NCBI GenBank assembly: GCA_932521035.1
Contig: OW051494.1
Location: forward strand, 9,658,001 to 9,722,000
Length of the DNA stretch: 64,000 bases
Direction: 5' to 3'
From: Oscheius dolichura
Lineage: Eukaryota; Nematoda; Chromadorea; Rhabditida; Rhabditidae
Both the position numbers and the translations under genes were made by a program. Of this stretch, positions 34,301 through 44,004 are shown piece by piece. Position 1 is the first letter of the stretch. Each line of letters starts with the position of its first letter. The notes beneath the pieces are model-generated. The model did not search any database and was not told the DNA's origin. It saw only the letters and a list, made by a program, of their open reading frames with translations.

Positions 34301-34750
34301 TGGAGCTCGGCCCTAAAATAGAATGTCAGTTTAGTAGCCAAGGAAATAGCCCACCAATTGGAGATGAATCATGGGTGGAATGGTATCCTTCGTCTTCTGA
34401 CTACCCGGAGAAGAGTAGCGCCATCGACCAACATATTTTGGGGCTGAAAATCATTACTGTAAAAATAAACCGGTTCTTGAAGAGCTTGAGAAATGGGAAT
34501 AAATCAAATTCGAGAAGAAAGAAAGGGAAGAATCGGAGCAGGGCGGGAGGAGAATTGTGAGACTGGGAGAAGTGGAAGATGAAGCTAACAACTCGAAATT
34601 TATTCTTGCTTTCCTCATTTTTTACTCAAAATTCGCTTCTCCAACTGATCTGTACTGTATTCTCGCTTGTTAGAGGTCCAGAAAGGGAGAAAGCGGGGTT
34701 TTTGGTCAAACACTGCGTTCAGCTACCGTACTCCTTCAAATTCAAGAATT

Positions 34751-34890
34751 ATGGTTAGAGATAGTCTGTTTCCAGCTGTTTTTATCACTACAGTATGCCT
34801 CCTGGAAGTCTTGGAGTCTTTTTCAAGTAGTACAGTAACCTCCAGTCAGGAAAAAGACACGAACGTGAGCAAACAACTAGAAAAAAAACG
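34751..34890 (+). CDS. Possible signal-peptide exon
   Basis: ATG at 34751 opens MVRDSLFPAVFITTVCLLEV, a plausible signal peptide, followed by a Ser/Thr- and Lys-rich stretch and an excellent donor (AACG, GTAAGTC) after 34890. No second exon could be found before the 5S gene. It may be a remnant. Confidence 0.2.
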
Positions 34891-35111
34891 GTAAGTCAGA
34901 AGGAAATCCGGACGAAATTCGAAGTTCCCGCTTAGTCCTCCAATACAGTAACCTCCCGTCACGAAAAAAACAAGATGATCATGAGATCATGAATTTTCTG
35001 GAAAACTAGACTGTTATCTGTCTGGAAACCATAAAAATACTCTCTTCACCAGCCGTTTCTCTAATCAACACGGCAAGCCCCCATGCCACCGAGCGGCGCT
35101 CAACCACTCTC

Positions 35112-35230
35112 GGTTACGGCCATACCACGTTGAAAATACGCCATCCCGTCCGATCTGGCAAGTCAAGCAACGTTGGGCCCGGTTAGTACTTGGATCGGAG
35201 ACGGCTTGGGAATCCCGGGTGTCGTAACCT
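35112..35230 (+). rRNA. 5S ribosomal RNA
   Basis: Full-length nematode 5S: GGTTACGGCCATACCACGTT at the 5' end, the box A/C region GTCCGATCTGGCAAGTCAAG, AACGTTG, TAGTACTTGGATCGGAGACG, and GTCGTAACC pairing with the 5' end, then a TTTTTT polymerase III stop. Single copy here. Unlike the classic C. elegans arrangement, no SL1 gene is adjacent; the nearest is about 4 kb away. Confidence 0.97.
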
Positions 35231-35513
35231 TTTTTCATTCTTTTGCTTCTACTTTTGACTGTTTTTGCCCCATTTTTCGATTGTTTTCACTCATTTTTTT
35301 GTCAATCTATGCCTACAAAACAATTTCTTGCTGTAAGCTGACTAACAGGCCCAAAAGTTCCAAAAGTCTGAAGTTCCTAGGAGTGCTTTCGCTACAGTAA
35401 CCCTTCTAGGTGAACACGAAAGTGAGACAAAAGACCATGAAACAAAGTAAATCACAGTAAGAGAAAAGAACAAATATCCGAGGCCTAATATTTATTTCCA
35501 AAGTTTGGCGTTT

Positions 35514-36966
35514 TCACTGGGTGGCCTGATTGTATTCTTCTATGAATTTGGCATACTTCTCCTTGTTGTTGCGGACGTCGAGGAGATAGCCGTGCCGGTC
35601 GCCGTGCTTGTCGAAGAAGTAGCACAGGATGACACGGTGGACATAGAGGTACTGCAGATCATTCTGGATACTATAGGCGCGCTGGTTGCGCAACATCTTC
35701 AGCAGCTCGTTCATGGCCGCGCACTCCTGGCCGTGGGACAGGCGATCCATGATGTATTCGATGGCCACGACCGTACCTGAATTTTGATTGTGGTATACGG
35801 TAGCTAGGCGGACGTACCGGTGCGTCCAATGCCGGCCGAGCAGTGCACGATGACGGGCTTGGTCGAGCCGCGGACCTTCGACAGCAGCTCCTACAAAAAG
35901 ATCCAATTGATACCTTGATGGGTTTCCTGAACTGACCATAGCCGTGAGCTTGCAGGGCGGCACGCCGCGATCCGGCCAATCGACCCATTGCAGGTGATTG
36001 ACGGGGCGCTCCTGGCTCATGCCGGCGGGGTCCTTGTAGCGGACGAGGAGGGACGTCTTCTTGACGGTCGGCTCATTGGGCAGGGTGGAGATGGCCTGGT
36101 TGGTGATCTCGATGGCCAGCCCGTCCAGCTTCGTCGTCTGTCCCTGCTCCTCCGGCCAGTACTGGGCGCACTTCAACTTGCCACACTCGATGACATTGCA
36201 GAGCATGACGATGATTGTTGCCTCTTCCTGGACGACCATGGCCCAGAACTCATTGACAGTGCCATCCAGCGGGCCCTGGGTGCAGATGAAGCGCTTCGGG
36301 CCGGTCGGGGTGGACACGTAGTTGGCATGGATGTAGTCGAGCGGGCAGCCGGGCCACTTCAACACGACGCGGTTCTGGTCCTGGCACGGCACGTCCTGAT
36401 AGCGATTCTTGCCGGCTTCCTGGTGAGTCCAGAAGGCGTCCATCGTCATCTCGGGCAGGGTGTACTTGGCCAGGGCGCGGTATTCCTCGCGAAGAGCCGG
36501 CACGCCCATGTCCAGAGCCCGTTGAATCCACTTTATCACTTCTTCGCAGGGTCTGCTGTTCCACTGGAATGGGTTGAGGGCAGCAGCAGGCAGAGGAGTG
36601 GCTCCGCCAGCGGCAGCCGGGGGCAAATACATCGGAGCGCCCGGATGGCTGGGTCCTTCACGCGACGGCGACTTCCTGGCAACCGCAGCCTTCTTCTTCT
36701 TCTCGTCTCCATCGTCTACCGTAGCCAGAGTAGCGTCAGCCTTCTTCTTCGACGTCTTCGGCTTCACGGGGGCAGCTTTCCTGAATATGAATACTATAAT
36801 TCTGAAAGAGTAGTACTGGTTGTCTGTGACCTGCGCCAGCTGCCCCAAGCCTGCTTCTTCCAGTTAAAAGAGCGCCAGAGACGGGCGCACCCTTCTAAAC
36901 AAGAGCGCCGCGAACGCGCACGACTAAAAAGTGCCATAATAAAAAGTCGACGTACTTAGCTTGCAT
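35514..36966 (-). CDS. Cytoplasmic protein tyrosine phosphatase, nematode-expanded type
   Basis: Exons (minus): 36966-36956, 36780-35937, 35890-35818, 35776-35514; 1191 nt, 396 aa. A Lys-rich N-terminal tail of about 80 aa precedes a classical PTP domain: KNRYQDVPC, DYIHANYV, RFICTQGPL, FWAMVVQEE, general-acid loop WVDWPDRGVPP, and the P-loop VHCSAGIGRTG with nucleophile Cys about 302 and Arg 308. All catalytic residues are present, so it should be active. The C-terminus has the Q-loop equivalent LRNQRAYSIQNDLQY. No signal peptide or membrane segment. Short single-domain PTPs of this type are numerous in nematodes and often male-germline expressed. The first coding exon is only 11 nt. Confidence 0.92.
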
Positions 36967-37365
36967 TTCCAGCCAACCCCACGGAAGGGGGAAAGAGCAC
37001 AGAATGAATTGGTCTGCTTCTGATTTTCGACAAATCTGGAACCGGTTCCAAGACGGTAAAGCGGCTGATCCATTTCTAACAGATTATCCCTCCCGGCTAA
37101 TCAGTTTCCGTTTTAAAAGTGCTCCAATCCAAGAAGAGAGCTTAACATCCAAGGGAAATCGGCGTGGTCAGCGGCGTATTTGGCCAGGAAAGCGGTTTAA
37201 ACAGTTTTTACGGTAGATATTTCACTTGATTCCCATGAATCATGTTGAACAGCAAAAGCCAGCGAAAGGTCGGATATTGTATTTTCGGTGCTTGAAATTG
37301 TTTGAAAAGGCCATTCAAAAACAGGATTCCGCCGTTCCGATTCCAGGTACTGTTTCATGAAGAGA

Positions 37366-37805
37366 AAAAAAGCACCAGCTCTTCCCGCCGCCGTGCCCTC
37401 AAGAATTCTTCCAGATCCTGACGGCCGTCGATGCTCTGAAGTACTACGACGCACCCAACTATCAGCAGGTGGCCGTCTCCCTTCTCCTTTTAGTAATCTC
37501 TAAATTTTAGATCTACGGTATGATGCGCCAGGCCCTGCAGTCGACCGGCTCCCGCGAATACCCCTACGACTGGGAGGCTGGCGGACCGTGTGCCCACGTC
37601 CTCTTCTAAATCGAGATCCAAATAAAGAACTTTGGGCCATTCATTGTTGTTTTTCTTGTTGTCTTCTTTTCGTGTATCTCTTCCCTTTCTTGGTTCTTGT
37701 CTTTCCTTCTCGGCTTGAAGTTGAAAACGATTTTTCAATCAATTCTCTAGTTTCGGTCGGTGTTTCCCCCTACAATAACTTTTCAACTCCATAATTTTAC
37801 AAGAT
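37366..37805 (+). pseudogene. Truncated 3' copy of a CK1-type kinase gene
   Basis: Matches, on the opposite strand, the last part of exon 2, the last intron, the last exon, the 3' UTR and about 190 bp of 3' flank of the kinase at 16.6-18.0 kb. The coding part starts abruptly at CACCAGCTCTTCCCGCCGCC and ends CCCACGTCCTCTTCTAA at about 37609. Catalytic N-lobe and loop are absent, so no kinase can be made. The differences I can see in coding sequence (TGT/TGC, CAG/CAA, GAG/GAA, CGG/CGC, GGA/GGC) are all synonymous. The intron is retained, so this is DNA duplication, not retrocopying. Confidence 0.85.
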
Positions 37806-37931
37806 TTTTGGCTATTCCAATAACCAAAACAAAGAACTCAAGTATGTTTATTGGCGTCTTGTCAACAATAGGGTCCATGCTAATATTCCTTGTCCCTTTT
37901 ATGGCGATGAGCTCTGAGCTGACCTATAAAC

Positions 37932-38161
37932 TCATCGTGACCCCGTGAAATTGAATGTTCTCATACTTGTCAGCTCCAGTTTTTCCATCAGCTCCAGAGC
38001 AGACAGATGGCAGCTGTTGTCGCCGACAGCGGGAAGGTCCTCGGTCGGGATTTCTTGGGCAGAAATGACTATAAGGTTGAGGTTACTGCACTCTGAACTG
38101 ACTCAGCCTTACCTGAGATGGGAAACAGCGCGATCAGCAGGAGAACCCCGAGAAATTGCAT
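37932..38161 (-). CDS. Small secreted peptide
   Basis: Exons (minus) 38161-38113 and 38068-37932; 61 aa. The signal peptide MQFLGVLLLIALFPIS is completed across the splice (VISA), with a likely cleavage before QEIPTEDLPAV. The mature peptide would be about 40 aa with a single Cys (NSCHLSALELMEKLELTSMR). No family is recognised. One phase-1 intron separates signal and mature parts, common in nematode secreted peptides. The gene directly abuts the kinase fragment on one side and a family B repeat on the other. Confidence 0.5.
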
Positions 38162-38261
38162 CTTGTTACCTAAAATTAGTCTATAAATTGTAAAAAGGGG
38201 GAAAATGGGTTGGGAGGCGAAATAGGGAAGGTACAGTAACCCTAGACTGGGTACAAAACCG

Positions 38262-38409
38262 GGCTCAGTTCTCGACAGTCCCTGCACCCGTAACGTCTCG
38301 GCAGGATGATCATCTTTCTTCAAAACAGTTACCAAACTGTGACGTCTTTACACATTTGGCTTGCCGAGACTTTACGGGTGCAGGGAGCCGAACTATCGAG
38401 GGCCGAGCC
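38262..38409. repeat. Foldback repeat family B, complete copy
   Basis: 148 bp. Left GGCTCAGTTCTCGACAGTCC and CTGCACCCGTAACGTCTCGG, right CTTGCCGAGACTTTACGGGT and GAGGGCCGAGCC. A separate short inverted repeat follows: GGACGGGTGAAAGTTAGCCG (from about 38410) against GCGGATAACGTTTCACCCGT (ending about 38491), with GCAAACGGCGAAAAG-type repeats between. Confidence 0.88.
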
Positions 38410-39201
38410 GGACGGGTGAAAGTTAGCCGCAAACGGCGAAAAGATATCCGCAAAAGGCGAAAAGTTATCCGCGGATAACGTTTCACCCGTCCGGCCGAGC
38501 CCAATACCATTTCGGGGTTCCAGAAGGACGACTCCGAATTTTTAAACAGAAATTAAATCTATCAGAAACTATTAAAAACGTGGAGAGAGAGAGAGAGGAA
38601 CGCATTAACACAGGTGGCAAGAGGAAGGGGTCCATCTCCCCCACCGATTACGTTGTATTTATTCAGCAGTTCATCTCATAGAGGTGGCAGATTTTCGCAA
38701 TTTCCGGCAGTTCTCCGACTGTTTTTTCTCACTTTCCTGGTTTAACACGTCCCGAATTTATAACTAGGATTTTAAAAGCGATAACTACCTGGAGACAGGT
38801 GAGACAGGAACAGAATGCAATTGAATAATATGCTGTCTTCAGATTCAGAATCCCAGTGATGACGCGCTCAATCGTGAGAGAGACACTGTCTCCGTCAAGC
38901 AGTCCAGCCGTTTGTCGTGGACTGGATGTTCTGAAGACAGAAATGGGGGAAATCCTCCATCGTACGTGGACCACACTAGTTTTTTATAATAATAAGTCGT
39001 CACATTTTCATGTTCCGGTGTAATGTTACGAGTACTACTTTTTTTAAATAAATACTTCCACACACTACCCCGATATCTACGTGTTGCTTTTTTTCCATGC
39101 GCTGTGCGACGCTTCAGAGAAAATGTCGACTCGGATTTTAACCTCAAAGGGAGGGTTTAGACATTTCCGGGTCAGGATAGGCCAGAAGGTCGATATTTGT
39201 T

Positions 39202-39302
39202 GCTTCCCTCTCTTTCGGGGAAGCGGTTCCAAAATTCATTCTCAACCGCTATTTTCATAGGGTCGGAAGGCAGTTAGTACCTCAAACTTGGGTAATTAAA
39301 CC
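39202..39302 (-). ncRNA. sls-1: SL1 spliced-leader RNA gene 2
   Basis: Minus strand starts with the complete SL1 leader and a GT donor, then a body identical over long stretches to gene 1, Sm site AATTTTGGA, and terminal hairpin GCTTCCC/GGGAAGC with a longer loop (CGAAAGAGA). The flank beyond the hairpin matches the flank of gene 1 (TTCTGGCCTATCCTGACCCG in gene 1 orientation). Confidence 0.95.
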
Positions 39303-39499
39303 GACGAAAACGCCCCGGCACGGCTGATAGCGTCCGGTAGCGGCCGAGACTATCCAAGTCGGCACGGTGGAGTCTCATTGCCCTACCCATTTTTTTCATT
39401 CTTTTTGCTGGATCGCTTTCGTTTCTTTCATTTTTTTACCATTCCAAAAGCGACTAGAAAGCGGGTGCCCTGGCGGCACGGCGTGGTGAAGAATTTCGA

Positions 39500-39605
39500 A
39501 GGTCTGAAGTATTTCTATTCAGGGTTCTGTATCAGAAACGGCACCGGAAGGATCCATAGGACGGTGGAAATACTTGCCGCCAGGAGCAAGATGGGGATCG
39601 GCCAT
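39500..39605 (-). pseudogene. Truncated first exon of the local MADPH membrane-protein family
   Basis: Minus-strand ATGGCCGATCCCCATCTTGC preceded by TTCGAAGAAG is nearly identical to the start of the gene at 60443 and close to those at 50826 and 55159. After the first exon and the short intron the homology stops at the acceptor and passes into the SL1-unit sequence. It is a 5' fragment only. Confidence 0.75.
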
Positions 39606-39809
39606 CTTCTTCGAAAAACGACTGTAGAATGAAGAAGTCACGGATTACTGAATGAACAAGTCAATAAACCGTTTTCTGATGGAAAATGTCACACAACTTC
39701 AACAATACTGGCCTTGTCGAACCAATAGGATCGACACCAGCATCTGAAGAAGACGTGTCTCCTCTCGGCATCGCCCCTAACCTTGAAAAGGAAAAGTAAC
39801 GGCTATTTT

Positions 39810-39908
39810 GCTTCCCGTCTAAAGGGAAGCGGCTCCAAAATTCATTCTCAACCGCTATTTTCATAGGGTCGGAAGGCAGTTAGTACCTCAAACTTGGGTA
39901 ATTAAACC
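39810..39908 (-). ncRNA. sls-1: SL1 spliced-leader RNA gene 3
   Basis: Complete SL1 leader at 39908-39887, GT donor, conserved body, Sm site AATTTTGGA (followed by GC where others have AC), hairpin GCTTCCC/GGGAAGC with loop TTTAGAC. About 1 kb around it is nearly identical to the unit at 60.4-61.3 kb. Confidence 0.94.
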
Positions 39909-39935
39909 GACGAGAATGCCCCGTTACGGCTGATA

Positions 39936-40600
39936 GTGGACCGTAGCGGCCAAGACCATCCAAGTGGATCTGGCGAAGTTTCATCGCCCTACCCATTTTT
40001 CACTCTTTTGCTGGATCGCTTTCGTTTCTTTGGTTTGATACCATTCCAACAGCGAAGAATTTCGAAGAAAAGCAGCTTGAAAATAACGGAAAGCAAGCGA
40101 TTTTTTGCGCCCCTTTTCGCTTCCCAGCTCACATTCCACTCACTTCCTTCACGGCCAACAGCCGTCTTTTCTATTCCTTCATGTTATTTATTTCTTCAAT
40201 TTCTACCTGGAAATCATACTTTCCCGTCAGCAAATAATGATTTTCAGTCCTCGGAAATGGGCCGGTCGATGGCGCTGCTCCCCTGGAGTAGTGCAAAGAA
40301 CAAGAAGTCCATCCCGCCTTGATCTGGGGATCAAGCTTGTTTTTTGTTTGTTTTGTTATTTTAAAGGTAAGAAAGTTTATTCTAACGAAAAGAACACGGT
40401 AATTTCAGGCGTTGCCCCGTCTTTTCTACATTCCAACTGGAATTTTCCTATTTTGTTTCTATTGATGTTTTCTGCTGTTTTTTATTATCAAAGATCCGTT
40501 TTCCACCAGTAACTTCCAATTTATTTCAAATTTCAGGCGCTGCCTCGCCTTTTCTCCATTCCAACTGGAATTTACTGTACATTTTCCTTGTGCAAAGGTA
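39936..40600 (+). repeat. Mini-exon array F3, head-to-head with SL1 RNA gene 3
   Basis: Starting about 30 bp from the SL1 gene and running the other way: a leader exon ending TTTTGTTATTTTAAAG/GTAAG, then units TTTCAG/GCGTTGCCCCGTCTTTTC near 40408 and CAG/GCGCTGCCTCGCCTTTTC near 40538 ending CAAAG/GTAGG. Leader and unit sequence match F1, F4 and F5. Coding status is doubtful because reading frames differ between copies. Confidence 0.55.
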
Positions 40601-40639
40601 GGAGACCAATTTGTTTCTGCAATATTACCGTGATTCCAG

Positions 40640-40895
40640 GCTTGCCACCTTCAAGAGGCTTCCAATCCCCACTGTACTTCCTCGTCCAATGGAGGATTCG
40701 TAATCCGTGCTCTGCCAACAAATACACCACGGAAAGAAACAACAAAAGAGACAATCCCTGGTCCTTCTCTATCACTGAACGCTCAATCGCAGTGGCTGAT
40801 CGTTGAAAGAGCTGTGGATCTCAGAAATACTGTGGCATCGACTATCGGTTGGATGAACACGGATAAACTATTTGAACGTATCAAACAATACAAAG
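40640..40895 (+). CDS. Possible exon downstream of mini-exon array F3
   Basis: After a TGATTCCAG acceptor an 85-codon open stretch runs to a donor (CAAAG, GTAGCC). It reads Ser/Thr-rich and then WLIVERAVDLRNTVASTIGW. The array lies directly upstream in the same sense. No family is recognised and the next exon is unclear, so this may be a decayed gene. Confidence 0.3.
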
Positions 40896-41639
40896 GTAGC
40901 CTTCCCCAAAATCTTCCAACATTTGTTATCTAGACCCTACCGTATCCGTCTAAAAGAGAGCTATAACAGAACAAGACGAACACTAAGAAGATGGTAGCAA
41001 CGAAAGAAAACAGCTCATTGTTGAATCTCAGCAGCATCTTCCTTTCCTCCAAAAAGAGCCAGTAGTGCTGAAAACTCATCGAGATGCCAAAGTGCCCCAA
41101 GATTTATCCTTTGAGAGTAACAGAGAAGCGCCAAGAGACCCAAGGTGAGAATAACCGGGGCATAGGACAGGATCCCCCTTTTCAGATTAGAAGAGTGTTC
41201 TTTCTCCAGAACTTGAAAACCTGGGCGATGTCATGGTCCAACTGCTAACCGAAAAAATGGATAATCGGAAAACTACCTATGCTCCAAAAACAAACACGAC
41301 GTGTTCTGCCATCTTGTTCCCAAGACTTTTCCAGATCTTGAAGAATTTTCACTAGCTAGGTGATCTGTCTGAAGGATGGTGAAGGGGAGACTATCCTAAT
41401 CGTGAAAATTAGGCGTATACGAGTAAGTGTAAAATTTAACCTTGAATGACCGGTATTTTGCAGAGCCATGGACATAAATTGCTGGAGAGAGTAAATAAGC
41501 CCAAATCAGAATGCAGTATTCTGTTGGAAGTGAGAGACTTCACCTAATTAAAGTACAATGAATGATTGGGAAGAAATGGAAACGATCAAGCGAGGAAATA
41601 ATGGAGTAAGAAGATGCTATGAGAATTAAGAAGAGGAAG

Positions 41640-41875
41640 AAGCGCTGAACATTGTTGTTATACATGGAAAAGCATTCTATGCGAATACGATATCCGTCAC
41701 TGGCACGATGCATGCCCAACTTCCGTTTTTGTAAGTTTTCCCGCTCAAAATCCTTTATAATTGCAATTTTCAGTTGCAAAAAAAGGTGGAAATCAAGGAG
41801 GGTCCTCTGTCTTCAATCCAATCTGTCGGTCCCACAGTACCGCAACTCCGTCCACGAGGTAGATCCCAGCTAGCT
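41640..41875 (+). repeat. Duplicated exon pair, copy 1
   Basis: A stretch with ATACATGGAAAAGC, CACTGGCACGATGCATGC, donor TTTTTGTAAGTTTT and acceptor TTTCAG recurs at 42545-42712 with about 75-80 percent identity by eye. It looks like two exons around a 45-nt intron. Neither copy could be joined to a complete gene. Confidence 0.45.
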
Positions 41876-42036
41876 CGATACAAATCGATCTGATCTCTTC
41901 TGGAACTTCTGCCAGCTGATGGCCCCCGTCTCTTCCAAAGACTCCTTATCAATTGGGCTACAAATGTTCCCATGGAGGAGAGAATATTTCTCACTCAGTA
42001 GGAATTACGCGACCTGACACAACTTAATCGTTTGAA

Positions 42037-42508
42037 ATGCGAGCCTTCATTCCTCTTGCCAATCCTGACCACACAGGAAGCCAGGAGACAAACCAGCTGC
42101 TACCTGATCTCTACCGTGACATTCTTTATCAAATGGTCGTCATGACTAGAATGCTGTGCGAATTGGATCCAGGTATTCGTCTCTTCTTTAATCTAACATC
42201 AAACCGTTTCAGATCAGCAGCAGCAAAGCCCTGTTCTCCACCAGCTTCTACGCATTTTCCAAGACGACGAGCGTGACAGTGTCCTGGCTCTACGGCGCAG
42301 CATGTATCAGGATTCCCACAACGGATCACCGGTGGCAGCTGTCCGTGTCCTTCTTCAACAGTACTCTCTGGACATTAGGAACTATTGCGGCTTCCTTGAA
42401 AGCCGAATTCTCTACTGTGGCAAATGCTTCCATAAGCACTCGAAGAGCACCTCAACTAAATGGGATGCGTGGATGTACGAGTTGGATATTCGACATATCG
42501 CCAAATAA
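42037..42508 (+). CDS. Hypothetical 143-aa protein
   Basis: Exons 42037-42172 and 42213-42508, phase 1 junction, 432 nt. The product is Leu/Gln-rich and probably helical (LLPDLYRDILYQMVVMTRML, VLHQLLRIFQDDERDSVLAL), ending with CGKCFHKHSKSTSTKWD, which includes a Cys-x-x-Cys pair. No signal peptide or family is recognised. It may be the 3' part of a longer gene beginning upstream, since it sits between the two copies of a duplicated exon pair. Confidence 0.5.
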
Positions 42509-42544
42509 GAGGATACTATTAGGGGGCGTCAAGCACGCTTTAAC

Positions 42545-42712
42545 ATGGTTGTATGTATAAATGGAAAAGCGCGCTATTCTAACACGATAGCATTCACTGG
42601 CACGATGAATGCGAAGGATTCGTTTTTGTAAGTTTTAACCTTCGAAATCCTTTATAATTGCCATTTTCAGTGCACAAAAAAGGTACAAATCAAGGAGGGA
42701 CCCCCTCTACCG
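42545..42712 (+). repeat. Duplicated exon pair, copy 2
   Basis: Counterpart of 41640-41875: TAAATGGAAAAGCGCGC, CACTGGCACGATGAATGC, TTTTTGTAAGTTTT, TTTCAG and ACAAATCAAGGAGGGACC. Confidence 0.45.
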
Positions 42713-43316
42713 CGCACAAAGAAGGAGACAGATGTATCACCATGATAAACGTATTCACTCTAATGGCATATCCAAAAAAAACTTCACATGGCCGACTTAT
42801 TGCTGAAAATTGAGAAAAGTATGTTTTATGTTTAGACGAGACCCGGTCAGTCTCGTTACCAATAGGATGAACGACAAGAAGATGATCAGAAGACCTTTCC
42901 CCAATTCCCCTAACATGTTCGTCGAGTTCATCGATTCGAGCTTTCAGGTTAGTGCGAGCCACCTCGGCTAGGTGTTGGAGGTATTGTCCCATGAATTCGA
43001 CGTCTTCCTCGCTCTCCGCGAGTTTATTGACTTCGATGATCGCGGATCCCTCATCTGATAGGTTCATGACCATTTCCACTTGTTCATTTATGGCTTTTAT
43101 TGTGGAGTTGACTTGTATCTTTTTTGATAAAATGTATTCGCTTCGCTGTTTCAGGTCGGGAGGATATTCAAACCCATCAGCGAACTTGTTACTGTCTTCT
43201 ATTGCTCCTGCGAGCAGGTTTAGTTGCTTTGTAGCTTTTGTCTTTGCGGTAGTCAGTCGCTGCCTTGTGGCGGTGCTCAGTTGCGACATATTTCGTACAG
43301 ATTCTAAGCGGTTCAC
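42690..43316 (-). mobile_element. Retroelement gag-like ORF, probable BEL/Pao remnant
   Basis: A single uninterrupted frame of about 208 codons; from an internal ATG it starts MSQLSTATRQRLTTAKTKAT and is rich in Lys/Glu/Leu helices (IKAINEQVEMVMNL, EFMGQYLQHLAEVARTNLKA). The Arg/Lys-Thr-rich start and helical body resemble the N-terminal part of nematode BEL/Pao-type gag, but no zinc knuckle, protease or polymerase follows. A second frame upstream on the same strand (43534-43313) ends at this one. I see no long terminal repeats. The assignment is tentative. Confidence 0.35.
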
Positions 43317-44004
43317 AAGGTGAGACTGGCTCTTTTGGGGGCGGGGTCTCCGCCGTAGCGTTCGCAGAACTTTTGAACTTGTTTGTTTAGGATTACTCTA
43401 GACTCTCTCTGACCGTTTCCCGTTTTGAATTTGACCTTGGCACGAGGGCAGCTGTCGGCGTGTTTGAGAATTACGTCCGGGCCACTGCTGTTGCGTGGTC
43501 GGATTATCTCGGATTCGTGCTTGCGAGTAAACATGGGATTTGAAAGTCTTTCTGAAGAGACTTGAGTTTTGTTCTAGTTCTGATGTAAAGTGGTACAGGA
43601 AGTGGGAAAACGAAGATTAACAGATAGGGATGCATGGGGGGTAAGCTTTTAGGATGCGGGATAAAGGACAACCTCTCGGATGGCCGCTTTCGAGGCAAAA
43701 ACGGACAGAGACAGACCGGAAGGACATGAAAATTAACTATTTCGTTGTTGTTACCCTTTGATCAATTTGATTTGAAGCTTCTTATTTGTTGTTCTTATTT
43801 ATGTGAGATCTCGTAGTCGATTTCGGAATCGAATAGTAAAAAATGCCTTGACGCACACTTCTACTGTTACCCTGCACCAAATTATAGGATCCTAAAAGGA
43901 GAAGTCCTTTTAGAGCCGTGCCTCCAATCCATCGGATCGACAAGTAATGACACTGATTTGTCGAAACCGTTAGACTTCCGCTTTCTCTTTTTCGCTATTT
44001 CGCT

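Noticed and set aside
35988-36959. 323-codon plus-strand ORF opposite the phosphatase
   Set aside because: Shadow frame; the minus strand carries all PTP motifs.
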